DNA from: Gnetum montanum
Taxonomy: Eukaryota; Streptophyta; Gnetopsida; Gnetales; Gnetaceae
Length of the DNA: 64,000 bases
Assembly (NCBI GenBank): GCA_015680685.1
Contig: MNCI01035103.1
Coordinates: 78,946-142,945 of the forward strand
Reading direction: 5' to 3'
The position numbers were made by a program, and so were the translations under genes. The notes under the pieces were generated by a model, which made no database searches, was not told the DNA's origin, and saw only the letters and a program-made list of their open reading frames with translations. Below are positions 49,985 through 63,270 of the stretch, one piece after another. Position 1 is the first letter of the stretch; every line of letters begins with the position of its first letter.

Positions 49985-50112
49985 TGATTGTTCTTGACAT
50001 GTTTTGTCCTGACTTTGGTTACTTAGGGTTGATATGTGATTTATGGATGGTTCTTGACGTGTTTTGTGCCGAATTAGGTTAGTTTGGGTTGATATGTGAT
50101 TGTTTGTGGTTT
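49985..50112 (+). repeat. Imperfect tandem duplication of about 62 bp in an intron
   Basis: 'ggttcttgac.tgttttgt' and 'gggttgatatgtgatt' occur twice in a row just before the zipper exon. Confidence 0.8.
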
Positions 50113-50278
50113 TGGGTAGCAGACACAACTTGACCGAATGGAGAACAGCCAACTCAGAGCAGAGAATGAGAAATTGATGGCAGAGATCATGAGATACAAA
50201 GAAGCTCTCAGCCGTGGTTCATGTCCCAACTGTGACGAGCTTCAGCTTCGCTTGGAGAACGCCAGACTCAGATAAGAG

Positions 50279-53000
50279 GTAATGCTAATTATTATCAATG
50301 AAAATCTCGTGGAACATCTTGACTTTGTATACTGCATAGGTAAAGCCTTAATCTTCAAATTTAAAATCTCCTTTGAAACTAAAATTTGTTACGTGTGAAT
50401 AAGAATATTGTTAAATGTATTGAAGGTTTTGAAAACACGATCAAATATTTCATATACCATATTTTTAATATAAAGATTGTAATGTGGACGTTGCATCTAT
50501 TGAATTGTATAAAAGCATGTTAACTTTACTGGTTACCAAAATGCTATGCACGGGAGATTCGCGATTCGGACAAATTTTCATGAGCGGTTGGCGTCGGATT
50601 CGGTAGGGAGCCTACAGAAGCACAGTAAATCGCAATGGGTACGTATTTCATAATTTCCAATTTCATAATTTCCAATGAAATTGTCTGGATTTGTACTTAT
50701 ACATTGAAATGGTCGCCCTGCCTTGTCTTTTTCGTCTTTTTAGTGATGTCTGCATTTTGCATTAAAATCTTAAGTATCTTCTCCTGTTGTGAATCATATC
50801 TTCTCCTGTTGTGAATCATACCAAAAATTTCATTTCATTGTTAAGTGGCAAGCAAGCAATAAAGAGTCATGGCATCGGCATACGGATCACAGAAAACAAG
50901 GGGAGTAGGAATAAATAAACAAACACTATGGTAACCGAAGGCCGAAGGGGCAAGTATGGGTCATACGGAAATCAAGTTTTGGACAGGGAGTGCAAGGAAA
51001 ACATTGCATTTGCATGGATTCGCTTGCCTTTGGGAGCGTCAAGGGTTCGCCATGACTCACACATTCACGTGTGTTTATTCTTCATTGCTGGTTTTTGGTA
51101 CTTTTCTCATATCTCCGATAAAAAAAGAAAAAACAAAACAGGGTCATCGTCATGGGTCATGAGTCATCAACATGATGATGGATGGATGCTTGTTCAACTA
51201 TTTTAGAAATCTGTTTGCTTATAAAGCAACCAATCCCACCAGCACATGGCCACTGGACATATGCAACCTAATGGTGCTCTGTTTTTACTTTCCCGTTCAT
51301 CATGACTAGTGCCCATTTTTCAGTGTTTGAAAGGTTTTGGATCATTGTAGGTGAGGTGAGTTCCTGGCTGTGCCTAGTTTAGTTAAGTTGTGTCTTCTTT
51401 TCAATGTGGCCCTATGGCGCTACTCACAGGTAGTCCGTAGGGTGCTACTCACAAGTAGTTGTTGAACAAAAGTATTAGCAGACCTGATTTGTTATAAATT
51501 TGGTTGAGGCTTAAGGCTTAATTTCCTTTTTGGAAATATTGGATTGAGTAACAAAGGGATTTCATTTTATCGCTGTCATTTTGGTTGTTACAGAAATTAT
51601 ATGTTTGGCCATATCATGGCTCCTGACTAAGGAAATGGTTTCAATGCCCTCCATACCTTGGCAAATTTTCTTGCTTCAATTTAATGATGATATTTCTGTG
51701 CTATTTTTAAGCAGTAACAATATTTTGGATTTACATTGTTCTATATTTTACAATGTATTTTTATGATATATGAGATTTAATTTTTTAAAAAACTAATATA
51801 TTTAAATTTTCTGTATCACCCCCGGCTACCAACCCGTCCCCACTTTTCTTAAGGGATACGTACCCAAACACGTTCAGAATCCCAAATCCTCCATTCCTCG
51901 CTTCCACGAATCAGATTCTTTTGGTACATAGCCAAAATGTTACCCAGGCGTATTATTTCAGTATAGTTGCATGGAACATGAATTGTAATCATCATGTTAA
52001 CCTTGTCTAACAAAATAGGGGCGGCTTAGCGTTTATGAAAGCTTTATCTTAATCTGCACTTGCTTTGTATCACATTTTGAATCGAAATTTTCTCGTCTCT
52101 TTTTATCTTTCCATCATAAAAGAACGATGGTTGCCGGCACGTGGGCAGTTGGGCCAGAAAACCATGCCATGAATAAATTTCACATTCAAATCTTAAAGAT
52201 GCATAGAAAATGAATCCCAACTCAATTATTATCCATTTGAAAACCTAAATATAGAACTAGAATAGGCATCCATCATTTCTAACTTGTCCTCTATTTCATG
52301 ATTTGCTATGTGATTCTCTCCCCAAAAATTACGTTTTCTTCCATTTGAGACTATTCTTGGGCAAGGTATGCCCATAAGCAAGGTGCTCTAGGCAATAACC
52401 TTGCAAAATCATGCTCCTTTTAGGGGCATTATGCATTAGTTTACCTCTTGATCCAAATTTTCACATCAACACATACTAGTTGTCTTTTTGCAAATCATGT
52501 TGTTAATGAACCCTACTGATACTAACTCCAATGCCCCTAGGTTGAAGCAAGCTCAAACTAAATCACTCAATAGCCAATATTAGTAGCCTATCCATCAATG
52601 ATGACCCCATTAATACTAACTAAAATGCACCTAGGTTGAAGGCCAAGCCAACCTAGATGATTGACCAACCAATATCAATAGCTTAAATATTTTGTTTCTA
52701 GCTTTTAGCATGTCGAATGTGCTCATACATGCTTGAAATGTTTTCTAGTTGCTATTTCTAAATTCATCATTCTTGCTACATGTTGAACATGCTACAATGC
52801 ATTGGAAAACACTGTTGGAATCCATCACAACTTTCATCGCAATCGCTAGCACTATCATGATCTTGGAGACATCATTGCTACCATTGTTGCTAGAAGATGT
52901 TGATGAAAATGGTCAAAAAGTGTAGAAAATGAAAGCAAAAAATACAAAAATGGTAAAATATGATACAATAATAATAATAGATCAAGGTTAGATCAACAAC
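50279..53000. other. No gene recognised
   Basis: Mixed-composition sequence, somewhat richer in G+C up to about 52150. It contains short tandem duplications (15 bp near 50652, 24 bp near 50776-50823, an interrupted one near 51418-51458). The open frame at 50928-51206 matches nothing I know. It may be intron or flank of the HD-Zip fragment. Confidence 0.5.
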
Positions 53001-54599
53001 ACACATAATATGATTAGTTTATCAATGAAAACCATCACAAAGGAAAGTAGGCACGAGAAAGTAAATTGCTCATTGAAATTAATGAAATTAGGAATATTTT
53101 CTCTTCCTTAAGAGATAAATTGAGATTCAAGATTCATCAAGCAAGAAGAGGTTCAAATCTAGAAATCTTTAAGAGATTTTCCAAGCATAATTATAAGCAC
53201 CAATACAAAAGAGAGAAATGCACAATTCATGCCAAGATTGCCAAGATTAAGTATTTATAGACACAAGAAGAAGGGTTTGGGCCTTTTCAAGAATAAAGAA
53301 TTAATAATGATTTTCTAAAAACAAGATAACATGTATTTTCAAAAGGATAATGTTCAACCAATGGATCAAAGTCACCAAGAGAGTACTATAATGAGTCATA
53401 TGTCCAAGAATGAGTTTCAAGATAAAATAAGAGAATAATTAGAATAAACTGCAAATATCTATTAACATGTCTCATAACCATATTTTTCCATTATTTCAAT
53501 ATCAAATAATATAAAAATACAAATTAAAATATATATTAAATATTAATAAAATACTAATAATGGACCACTGCTATCCTTTCAATCTATTCTTCACAAGATG
53601 TACCAAAGATTAGTAAATGCTAAGACATAATACTCAAGAAAGGAAATATAATATAATAATATTTCAAAATATGTAATAAGAGTAAAGTCCAAGGTCATTA
53701 GTCGAGGGAGGGTGGACCCTAAAAAATGGATAATAATATTGAAAAAAATTCAAAGTACATTAGATCATCAAAGATAAAGTTGAAAGAAAAAGCCCAATAG
53801 TTTTGGGAATGCATTTTCAGGATTTCATCCTTACACTAGGCACCTCCCCTTCTCTGATAAACCTCAAGGATGAGGTTTATCAACCAGGTGTACTTGCTTG
53901 GCCTTGGAACCAAACCATTCTTGAGAAACCTCCCCTTTGAGGAAGGAAAAGGATTAGCCCTTGCCCTTATTCAAAAGCACCCTCATAGGTTTTCACTTCT
54001 TACTAGAGGATTTCTTATAAAGAGAATGAGGAAACTATATCTAAAGATGAAACAATACCTCAATTAAAGATAAAGAACAAATAACAATAAAAGTTGAAAG
54101 CTTCCTATACCTAAGCCTCAAAAAAATTACTATTGTAGAAAATAAATTAATTATTCAACTTTCATTGAAGCTTTTTTTCTTAAAGTTATAGTTGAAAAGT
54201 TACATCTTTGCGAATGACTTCATTGATGCTTGTTTAAAAGTTGTTATATTCTAGATGTCCATTTCCATACATGTTGAGTAATAACATACTCAAAAAAACA
54301 AAAAAATAAAAAACATGAGAAAATAAGTCTTCACTTCTACAAAGAGGAAATTAAGAAAAAACATTTACTATATGTTTTAGACAAGAACCTATAGGAAGAC
54401 CTTGATGAATAAGACATCATAAAAAATACAAATGTTAGAAAAGATAGGAGTTCTTCAAATATCTTTTATTTTTGTCATCTATAAGTATAATGATAATTTT
54501 ATTTTTTGAGTCTTATTAAATTTGTTATAAATAAAATCATTCTCAGTATTAATCTTATAAGAAACTTTCGAATTAAAAAGAAAATCCTATCTACTATCC
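53001..54599. other. AT-rich unknown repeat-like sequence with a hairpin
   Basis: No coding domain recognised. A perfect hairpin lies at 53858-53883 (arms GATAAACCTCA and TGAGGTTTATC, loop of 4). The layout looks like an old repeat, but no ends can be set. Confidence 0.4.
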
Positions 54600-56668
54600 T
54601 TACAAAAAATATCTAGGAAAGCTTGATGCAAATTATTGTAATCTTTAAATAAATTCTCAAGATTAGAAATTAATTTTTGAAAATTCTTTTTTCTCTTTCT
54701 ATTGAAACCATAGGAGCTAGAAGCTTCATTCCAAGTAATCTATCAATCATGCATATGTAGATAAGAAATTGCAATGATACCAATCTACTCCAAGTGGTAC
54801 ACAATCTAGATGCATTGGTAGCTTAAGCTTATTTATTAAAAGAAAGCCACTATGGGCTAATTTTCTTAAGCATATTTTTTGAAACTATAATATGATTGTA
54901 ACTCCAATGTTTACTAGGCTTTCTCTATGTCTTTAGCATTTTTTTAAGAAATAAAGAACTAGGGACAAAATGGCCTATAGAGAAAGAAGATAGTGAAGAA
55001 AGTTATTAGAAAAATAATAGTTATCATTCTTAGGCTTTCCTTGTATAAGTTTACTTCATAAAAGGAGCATCTTAACATCATCTTCATTAATGTGCTTTGC
55101 AATTTATTTTGCTACAAGAGAAATACCCTGGTTAAAAAAATTAATGATGCTAAATCCTATCTTTCTTGTTGCTAGTGCAAATATTCCAAACAACTATACA
55201 AAAATATTTTCTATGTTATTTATTAGATAAAAGAAATCGATGGATAATACGATCAATTCTCTTAAAAGAACTTTTAGAAGGATCTCAACAACTAAAGTAA
55301 TAAATATGAGTTGATTGAAGCATTTACTTACTAACTAAAACTTTGCTAGCAAAGGTGAGTTTTTTTTCTTTCCATATATCAACTTCTTTTCAATTTTATC
55401 AACCATGTAATTTCACAAAATAGTAAGATTAAAGGTATCCCTAAAATTTTGAAGAAAAAATATTTTTTCAAGATTTTCTAAGGCTTAAGAATAACCACTT
55501 ATGAATATTACCATTACAATAAATAAAAAAATTTTATCAGTTGATTGTAGAGCTAGATAACATGTAGTAATCCTTCACTCTAGCTAGAAGAGTATTGAAA
55601 TGTTATCAAGATTTTTTGATTATAAGAAAAGAATCATCTACAAAGTGCATGTTATGCATTTGCATACCTTAATTATCAATTGAAATTCCCTTAATGAAAT
55701 TTATTTATAGATCATAATGAAGATTATGTGAAAAGGAAATCCACAGTAATAATAAAAGATAGAGAGCTTCTACGTAGATAATTTTTGACTCTACAAGTAG
55801 TTTGTTATCACGAGTCAATCCAACTAATATTAGTAGTAGGATTTTCTTCTATATTTCTTAAAGACTTCATAATATTTTTCCCACTAGATTCTATGAACAT
55901 ATTAGCATTCATACGAGAAAGCTCATACTATCAAAAGGATGAAAAATTAATACTAGAGAGAAAAATGCTAATAAGAAAATGATTTGACGAAGTAGTATCT
56001 ATATGTACTTCTAATTTTCTTGCAAACTTCTAAAACAACATGAGATGTAAAATCTATCAAGTGAACAATAAATTCTATTATTTCCTTGTTGATAATTACA
56101 CCAAGTGTAATGTTTCTCATATGAATTAGATGAGAATAATGAGATATCAAAAAAAATATTTTTCTTTGAAATTACACCAATCATTTTTTTTTTGAGAAGA
56201 TATATAAGGAGGTAGACCACAAAGTTTATCTAAATAACTTTCAATTATATTGAAATCACCTCCAATAATATAAAGAACTTTAGGTAGAGATAGAAGATAT
56301 TTCAAAAAATCTAATTAAAATTTTAAATTATTAGGAGCATAAAAATTAATTCCATAGTATTCAAAGATAGCCTAAATCACTGCTGTAAAATCCTTATTTA
56401 GGTAAACAAATCCATTAATCTATAGAAATATGTATTGTGAAGTCATATCTTTTGATAAGAATTCATATAAATCATTAGGTAAAAACAAATCAAAAGTTTG
56501 AAAAGTCTTCATAGTCTCTATGGTTTGAGAGACATTAGTATTTCTTATTGTTAGATGATTTCTTTCCAAAATAGCCCTTGAGATTGACAAATCATGAATT
56601 GAAAAATGTATAAGTTAGATTATATGAGGTATATTTAAGGGCCAAGAAGAGGAGGGTGTTAGAACTAG
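54600..56668 (-). mobile_element. L1-type LINE remnant (endonuclease and RT), cut by a later insertion
   Basis: Minus-strand translation shows the endonuclease block LYIIGGDFNII near 56270 and YTWCNYQQG then SLDRFYIS near 56110-56050, the end of the endonuclease. Then come the RT block MHFVDDSFLIIKKS (55650-55610; FVDD is the active site) and the C-terminal blocks LTFASKVLVSK, IYYFSC, IDRIIHRFL and VVWNICTSNKKD (about 55350-55150). The order and motifs fit plant L1-clade ORF2. Stops are frequent. The gag-only element at 56669 inserted into it; the target duplication ACTAG lies at 56664-56668 and 63145-63149, so 63145-63270 is probably the continuation of the same LINE. Confidence 0.75.
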
Positions 56669-57592
56669 TAATGAATCATCAATTGATTGGGTTATTTGAT
56701 AAAAAGTTAACTTTTTAACAAGCTTCCGTAACAAGGCCTTGATATGATGAAGCATGTTTTTATCTGCTCCAACATTAGGTATTTGATTTTGAAGCCTCAA
56801 TGACATGTATTTGATGTCAAAGCCTAGATGCGACATCAGGTATCCAACATTGGGGGATATATGCTGGCCTATAAATATAGCACATGGGCTCCCAATTTGG
56901 TAGTCAGTTATTAGTTTTTCAGTGTAGCAGAGCTCTTGTAGTTTGTTTTCTCAAGAGTTAGAATATTTTCTGAATGCCTATAGTATGATGTTTGTAATTA
57001 TATGAAACCTTTGTTCAAGTGTGACATACTTGGGAAAATTACATGATTGATAATAAAGATTGAGATTACTTCCATCATTACAACATCCACTTAGATTATT
57101 CTTGCTTTTAATTGTTAATTATTTACTACTTTCTTTAGTTAAATGTTCCTATTTATTGCTATTTAATGTTCTTGTTGTTACACAAAATGTGTACACCTTA
57201 ATCACGAAAATTTAAGTGTAGATGCTTGGTAAACCAAAAGTGTATTGTTTGGCATGCCTAGTGACATATTCTTGGCATTCCTAGAAGTAGTCTCACAATA
57301 CTCATTGCACAAAGGCTAGTTTAGATATTGTTTTCTATCATTCATTAGTTTAATTAATTTATCCCTTTATCATCATCAGTAGTAGTGTAGAATTAGGAAC
57401 AACATATGTTTCACTTTGGACTAAATCATATGTGACAAAGCCACCACTAGTCCAAGTGGAAAGACAACGAACTACGATCATATCATAATGGTCTAGATAC
57501 CACAACTAGTCCCATCCATGGAATTCAACTGGATCATGTGTGAACACTTATGATTTGTATGATTGAGCATAGGGGTACCTTGCCGCTCATCA
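56669..57592 (+). repeat. 5' LTR of the second gag-only element
   Basis: Starts TAATGAATCATCAATTG (TG changed to TA) and ends TGCCGCTCATCA. TATA box TATAAATA at 56871-56878. Pairs with 62170-63144. Confidence 0.88.
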
Positions 57593-57611
57593 TTGGCACT
57601 GTTGATAGGGA
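57593..57611 (+). promoter_or_regulatory. Primer binding site of the second gag-only element
   Basis: TTGGCACTGTTGATAGGGA directly follows the LTR; three differences from the site at 15382. Confidence 0.75.
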
Positions 57612-57693
57612 TGGTTCTAGTTATATAGATTAGTTATATTATACATAATCGCTATAAAAACTCTTAGCTCACACACACCATAAATCAAGAATA

Positions 57694-59860
57694 ATGTCTC
57701 TCTCTCATAGAAGTGACTATGTGTCGTATAGCAAGCACATTCATTGGAGGAATAATGAGATATACAAAGAAGAAAATTTGAGTGATCAACCTTATGTAGG
57801 GGTTTCTTATGATCATGATCACCCTGATGGCACACAAAGACTACATTCACCTATGGTTAACAATCTTGGAGAAGATGACATATGTCCTAAACTAGGGGAG
57901 GCCTCAAGGCCTAAGACCTCATAAAAACCTAGAAATGATAAATCAAAGGACCCCAAGGAACACCATAGAAGCCATGGTGATCCTTCTAGTTACTCATCTT
58001 TCTCTTCCCCCTCAACTTCTAGTTCTGACAATGATGAATGTAGGTATAGAGATAAGGCTCCGCTAGAGGGTTGCGCTAAAAACCAAAATTGAACCCACGG
58101 GAAAGGTCAAAGATAGCATCATCATGATCAAATGAATAGAGATAGACATTTTCCTCATAATTGTTTTGATAACAATGAACTCTTACTGGCCACTAAGAGC
58201 CTAATGTAGATCACCGAGGTAGTTAAGATATCTCGTAGGCATTGCAAATAGAGTCATTTACCTAAGCTTGACATGAATAATATCCCTAAATTTACAAGAG
58301 GCTATGATTCAGATCCACAACATCATTTACAAGCCTTCCATGATGCCTGTGCTTCCTACAACATTGAAAGTGATGGCAAAAGTTGAAGCTCTTTTCTAGG
58401 ATATTAATTGATAAAGCCAAAGTGTGGTATAGATTGTTGAGACCAAATTCAATTCAACAATGGTCTACAATGATGGAACTTTTCAATAAGAAATACTAAA
58501 CTTATGAAAGAGTGTCCAATTTAAGGAGATAGATCCAAGAGTGGAAACAAGAACAACATAAACCCTTGGACATGGCCTTAGATATATATTATGCCTTACT
58601 GAATAGATGCCCAGACCATGGTTTCTTTGAGGAAAGGTAATTTTTCCACATCATATATGGACTTTGTAATAAAAAAATAGAAACCCTTGGGATGTATGAC
58701 CAAGGAAATTATACAAGCTCTAAGCCCATCAAATCAAAGAGCTAATTAAGCATGTGGCAAAAGAAGAAGAAGAGATATGAAAATGGAAAAATGTCAAGAA
58801 ATATCAATGGGACCCAACTCTTCAATAGAAGGAGGTCTAGATCTATGGTAAGGAGAACGAAATCACTCTTGATAAGGTGATCCCACAACAAACCTTGCCA
58901 ATAAAAAATTCTATTGATGAAATTGAAGCAAAGTTTAATAGGATGTCCAAATGGATATATGAAAATGTTACAACTCTCATTGAGATGGTCGAGGAGAGGA
59001 TCATGCAAAATAAGCTAGGTGATCATAATAAACAAAGGATACAAAATCAAGAAATAGCTAGGAATAATTTTTGGCAAATGGGAAAAATGACTAAAGAAAG
59101 TGAGGGTATAGACTCAACCATAGTCAAAGATAATGAATGTGACATCTGCATATATGACCATCTGAAGGGCCATTTCCCAATATTTTTGTATCTATAGGAG
59201 TATTGGGTAGGTGCCTTATATCTAAAGTTTGTGCAAAAGCACATGCTTGGGAGATTTCCTCTCCCATAAAATACTTATAGACAGTTCCACAATTGATTGT
59301 ACCATCCTAGAAGGACTTATTACGAACCTCAACATGGTTATCAACTGTAGTGGAAACAACCACAGTTGTGGAGGAGGCCACCACCAAATCAATGTTATCC
59401 TTTCTACTCATCAAAACTGCATGGATATTATGTTCAACATCTTGTTTCTCCAACTAGTTCTACATCCTCTACTTCTATTTGCCACTACCACTCTCCCATC
59501 TACCATCAACCAATGACATCCCTTGAAGGATCACCACCTCGTGCCTCTTACCATCTATCCTATCCTTGATATTCTCACACTCCACCTCATAATATGCCAT
59601 TGCTAGCAACGCAAGAAGGCTTCGCATCACAATATCAACAAATGAATGTCGCTTGTGCTGCAAATGTGCATAAACATGTTGACACTAGTGGGTCTCAATT
59701 GCAATGTAGGAAACATCCCTTCTAGAGGTAAGGTTGTAAGCAAAATCAAACCACGCATGGACCCACCACATCATTCGAACTAGCAAAATGCTAATCTAGT
59801 GCACTACCATTTTTTTCATCACCACCATCCTTTAAGCTTACACATAGGCCACCATATGTC
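57694..59860 (+). pseudogene. Gag remnant of the second gag-only element
   Basis: Starts MSLSHRSDYVSYSKH at 57694. Landmarks shared with 15500-18853: LLATKSL (58185), LDMNNIPKFTRGYDSDPQ (58267-58320), HHLQAFHDACASYNIESD (58322-58375), VWYRLL (58430; here the Trp is kept), NECDICIYDHLKGH (59130-59172), then a Pro-rich part near 59440-59600. Several frameshifts and stops. In a working element Gag builds the virus-like particle and binds RNA. The protease part present in the relative at 18120-18500 is missing. Confidence 0.8.
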
Positions 59861-60150
59861 AGTACTCCAATCCCAAATCCAAACAATGAATCTAACAGTG
59901 TGGGAAGAAAAAAAAATCCATGCATAACATAACATGATCAAGGGTGTAATCATGGGTCAGAAATCCATAATGTTAACACATCTCTTTCCCTAACCCACTA
60001 TACATTTAACCATCAAGTGTGTGACCAACAATTTTTCTACCTAGCCACCACACCACCAACAGACACCCAGTGGCTAGGGCATGGACAGTTACCAATGTTT
60101 CATACATGCATTGATCCTATTTACCCACTTATTAGTCCTTTCCATGGACA

Positions 60151-60182
60151 ATTGTTTAGTCATGGGGGTTAACCCCCATTCT
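60151..60182 (+). promoter_or_regulatory. Internal purine tract followed by a perfect palindrome
   Basis: 'ttagtcatggggg' repeats the motif of the 3' polypurine tract, and ATGGGGGTTAACCCCCAT (60162-60179) is a perfect 18-bp palindrome able to form a hairpin in RNA. It lies just after the end of gag, as does the similar tract at 1202-1226. Confidence 0.6.
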
Positions 60183-62155
60183 AGTCTTTAGGATTCTTAA
60201 GTATTTTTCATATTTTTGTTTTACAACCTTTTTGTTTCACACATTCTTTATTATACATCTTCTTATTTTTATGTTATTAATCTTTTCCAATTTTTTTTTA
60301 CACCATTGTTAGTACATTTACTATTTCTTAAAAATTTTACACTTTTTTTAATAGTTTATTTTATTTTATTCTAGTGTGATTTTCTGACCTTTTGTTAATA
60401 AGTTCCAAGTGCATTGGTAATGCTTTTCTTGATGGTCATATATACTATTTTGTTATTTAATTATTGGTGTGGATTCTGGCTTTGAATTATTAGGACATGG
60501 TTTCTTTTTCATGCAACAGGTAGTGAGTCCACAACATCCACTCATCCACAAACTCTATGGTTTTCCTTATTCTAGAAATGTGTAGTCCCTTTTTCATTAA
60601 AAAAACTTTATCAAATTTGTGACCTGGTGAGTGTCTGGAATTGGGAAGGATTCTAAGGCTTGAACAAGGTGTGGATTCAAGGCGATATAGTATTCTTTTT
60701 TCCTTTTTGTTTGCCTGGGTGCATGTATGTTTTCATGGATTTCTTACTATTCCATGTCAACCAATAAAAGGAAGTTGAATAAGTCTTTGCATGGTGTGGT
60801 TCAAATAAAAAAAAATCATGGGAATTTAAAGCACATCCCTTAGACAAAATAAATGCATATCTATTTGTGTCGTGTGGTTCCCATTTAAAAAAATAAAAAT
60901 AAAAATAAAAAAGATAGATGAAAATTCAAAGCACATCCCTTAGAAAAAATAAACAGGCTACAAGCACTGGTTATGGGATAGAAAGACATGTTACCCATGC
61001 TTGAAAGCCCCCTCTAACTAAGGCCCTTCCTCACTTCCTACTTCTCTTTTCTTTCTTAATAAGGCATAGTGGTTGTTCTGTGGGAGCACTTTTGTGTCTT
61101 AAGGGGATGGACTACTCTTAGAATGATGATGCAAAGTCACTGAACATGGTTGGTTTTGGTCTAGACTAATAATGAATCTTATCAAGTCATTTAACCATAA
61201 AATCCACAAGGAACTTCATGTGACCTTAATCAAGAACTCCATTCCACTCTCTCTTATCTATCTATGCCTTCCATGTTTTACCTCACTACTGATTTCATGT
61301 TCTTGTTTGATGTCCTAGTTTGATGTGTCAAAATTATTAAGTAGTTTCTTTTGGGTTCTTGTACTGAACCTTCTATAACCATTAATCATCCATGGAGCCC
61401 ATGGACTCTTTGGTTTGAAGTTATGCAAGGGCATAAAATACCTGTGCTTGCTTTGGAAAGGACTCACTTACATATATTTTGGTTGGGTTAGTTAAGTTCT
61501 TTACCCTTAGACACTCATAAAATCAAATTCCCTTTGTTTACCCCATCAGTAACATCTAATTGTGCACATCTTCACAACATTTCTCAGTGAACTTTCCTTT
61601 TTATATTTGTGAATTATTACACCCTCTTCAAATATTTTCTTGTGTTGAACTTTTTCAAATTTAACAGATCACTTATCTATTTTACCCTATTTATCAGTCT
61701 TTTTGCTAACACCCCTATAAGAATCAATCTACCAAAATCACAATCTTGTTGAGTGTAACCACTAACGAGACAAGGAATATGATAGCTATGTGTTACACAT
61801 TACATACTAATTCATGATTTTGTTGTAATTGTAGTGGGAAGCATGGATTGGAAGTGGGACTATCTTTACTAGGAATGATGCAACAACACCTTCTAACAAG
61901 GACCATTCATGATTGGTGGATCTTCTCTTGTTCTTCAGTTGCCAAGAGGCATTGGATGTTACTGTTATCTAGGGTGTTCACTTCTCTTATCATGAACATC
62001 AAAATTTTGTAAAGATTGTAACTCCATACACTTGGGCACTCAGAGTCTTTTTGTTCCATCTAGTTAGTTTGTATGTTCGTAATAATCCCATACCTTCCCA
62101 ATATTTTGTAATGAAATCTTATCCTATCTTGTTAACTCAAGGACACGTTTTTATT
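60183..62155 (+). other. 3' noncoding region of the second gag-only element
   Basis: T-rich blocks, A-rich run at 60888-60915, and the conserved blocks 'caaagcacatcccttag' (60930), 'ggagcccatggactctttgg' (61394) and 'gctttggaaaggactcactt' (61450) in the same order as in 18854-20787. No ORF of note. Confidence 0.7.
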
Positions 62156-62169
62156 TAGTTGTGGGGGTA

Positions 62170-63144
62170 TGATGAATCATTAGTTATCTAGGTTATCTAA
62201 TAAAAAGTTAACTTTTTTATAGGCTTCAAAAACAAGGCTTCGATAACAAGGCTCTGATAACAAGGCCCTAATATGATGAGGCATGTTTTCATGTATTCTA
62301 ATGTTAGGTATCTGACGTCAGAGCCTTGATGTTAGGTATCCAATGTCGGAGTGATGCAACATTAGGGGATATACGCTAACTTATAAATATAGCACCTAGG
62401 CTCTTGATTTGGTAGTTAGTTATTAGTTTTTTAGTCAAAGTAGTATAGTTCTTACAATTTGTTTTCTCAAGAGTTAGAATATTTTTTGAATGCCTGTAGT
62501 GTGATGTTTGTAATTGTATGACACCTTCATTTGAGTGTAACATACTTAGACATGTTACATGACTGGCAATAAAGATAGAGATTACTTCCATCATTGTAGC
62601 ATCCACTTAGATTATTATTACTTTTAATTGTTAATTATTTACTTCTTTCTTTAGTTAAATGTTCCTATTTATTGCTATTTACTATTCCTATGGTTAAGTG
62701 GAATGCGTATGCCTTAATCATGAGTGTTTAAGTGTAGATTCTTGGTAAACCAGAAGTGTATTGTTTGGCATACCCACTGACATATGCATGGCAATCCTAG
62801 AAGTAGTCTTGCTAAGTACAAGACGTATATGGACGATTAAGAGCAGATACTCATCGCACATAGGATAGTTTAGATATTTTTTTCCATCATTCATTAGTTT
62901 AATTAATTTATCTCTTTATCCTCATCAGGAGTAGCGTAGAATTAGAAACAACATCATATGCCTCACTTTGGAATAAACCATACATGACAAAGCTACCACT
63001 AGTCTAAGTTGGAAGATACCGAACTACATTCAAAGCATAACAGTCTAGATACCACAACTAGTCCCATCCATAAAATTCAACCGAATCATGCATGAATGCT
63101 TGTGGTTTGTATGGTTGAGTGTAGGGGTACCTCACTACTCATCA
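62170..63144 (+). repeat. 3' LTR of the second gag-only element
   Basis: Starts TGATGAATCATTAG after 'tagttgtgggggta' and ends CACTACTCATCA, 975 bp, with a TATA box at about 62392. Slightly longer than its partner; a small tandem of 'aacaaggc' units near 62230-62265 accounts for part of this. Confidence 0.9.
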
Positions 63145-63270
63145 ACTAGCAAGTTCTAAGATACAAATCTTAAGAAGCATAATATCAGGACATAATAATA
63201 CATGTAAGCTTATTGAAAGTTCAAAGAATCATACACAAGTTTATAAACAATATATCATGATGCAAAGTAC

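Larger units (their letters stand above)
48501..50278 (+). pseudogene. HD-Zip class IV homeobox gene (PDF2/ATML1-like), broken fragment
   Basis: HD-Zip IV proteins are plant epidermis-type transcription factors: homeodomain, zipper-loop-zipper, START domain. Here a first exon starts at 48501 with a Gly-rich N-terminus. The start of the homeodomain occurs in several tandem versions (49133-49215 with KKRCHRDTEQKIIQ, 49231-49302 with KRCHRHTQNQIQEMEM, and a partial one near 49385-49446). The next exon (49745-49861, clean AG/GT sites) reads [18 protein letters not shown] and then VRF*FQNK: the invariant Trp of WFQN is a TAG at 49832-49834. The zipper exon (50123-50278) reads [26 protein letters not shown] and then a TAA at 50273-50275; about 12 codons of the loop after CPNC are deleted. 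No START domain follows. Several independent lesions make it a pseudogene. Confidence 0.88.
56669..63144 (+). mobile_element. Second gag-only gypsy-family element (TR-GAG-like), complete with TSD
   Basis: 5' LTR 56669-57592, primer site 57593-57611, decayed gag 57694-59860, noncoding region 60180-62155, purine tract before 62170, 3' LTR 62170-63144, with a perfect 5-bp target duplication ACTAG (56664-56668 and 63145-63149). No protease-like block and no pol are seen. It shares gag, 3' noncoding region and LTR plan with 14531-21875 but is more decayed (frameshifts as well as stops), and its LTR start has mutated from TG to TA on the left. Confidence 0.9.

Noticed and set aside
50928-51206. 92-codon open frame as a gene
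   Set aside because: No recognisable motif, no upstream signal, and the overlapping frame is open too.
57617-57850. Minus-strand open frame opposite the start of gag
   Set aside because: Shadow of the plus-strand gag start at 57694.
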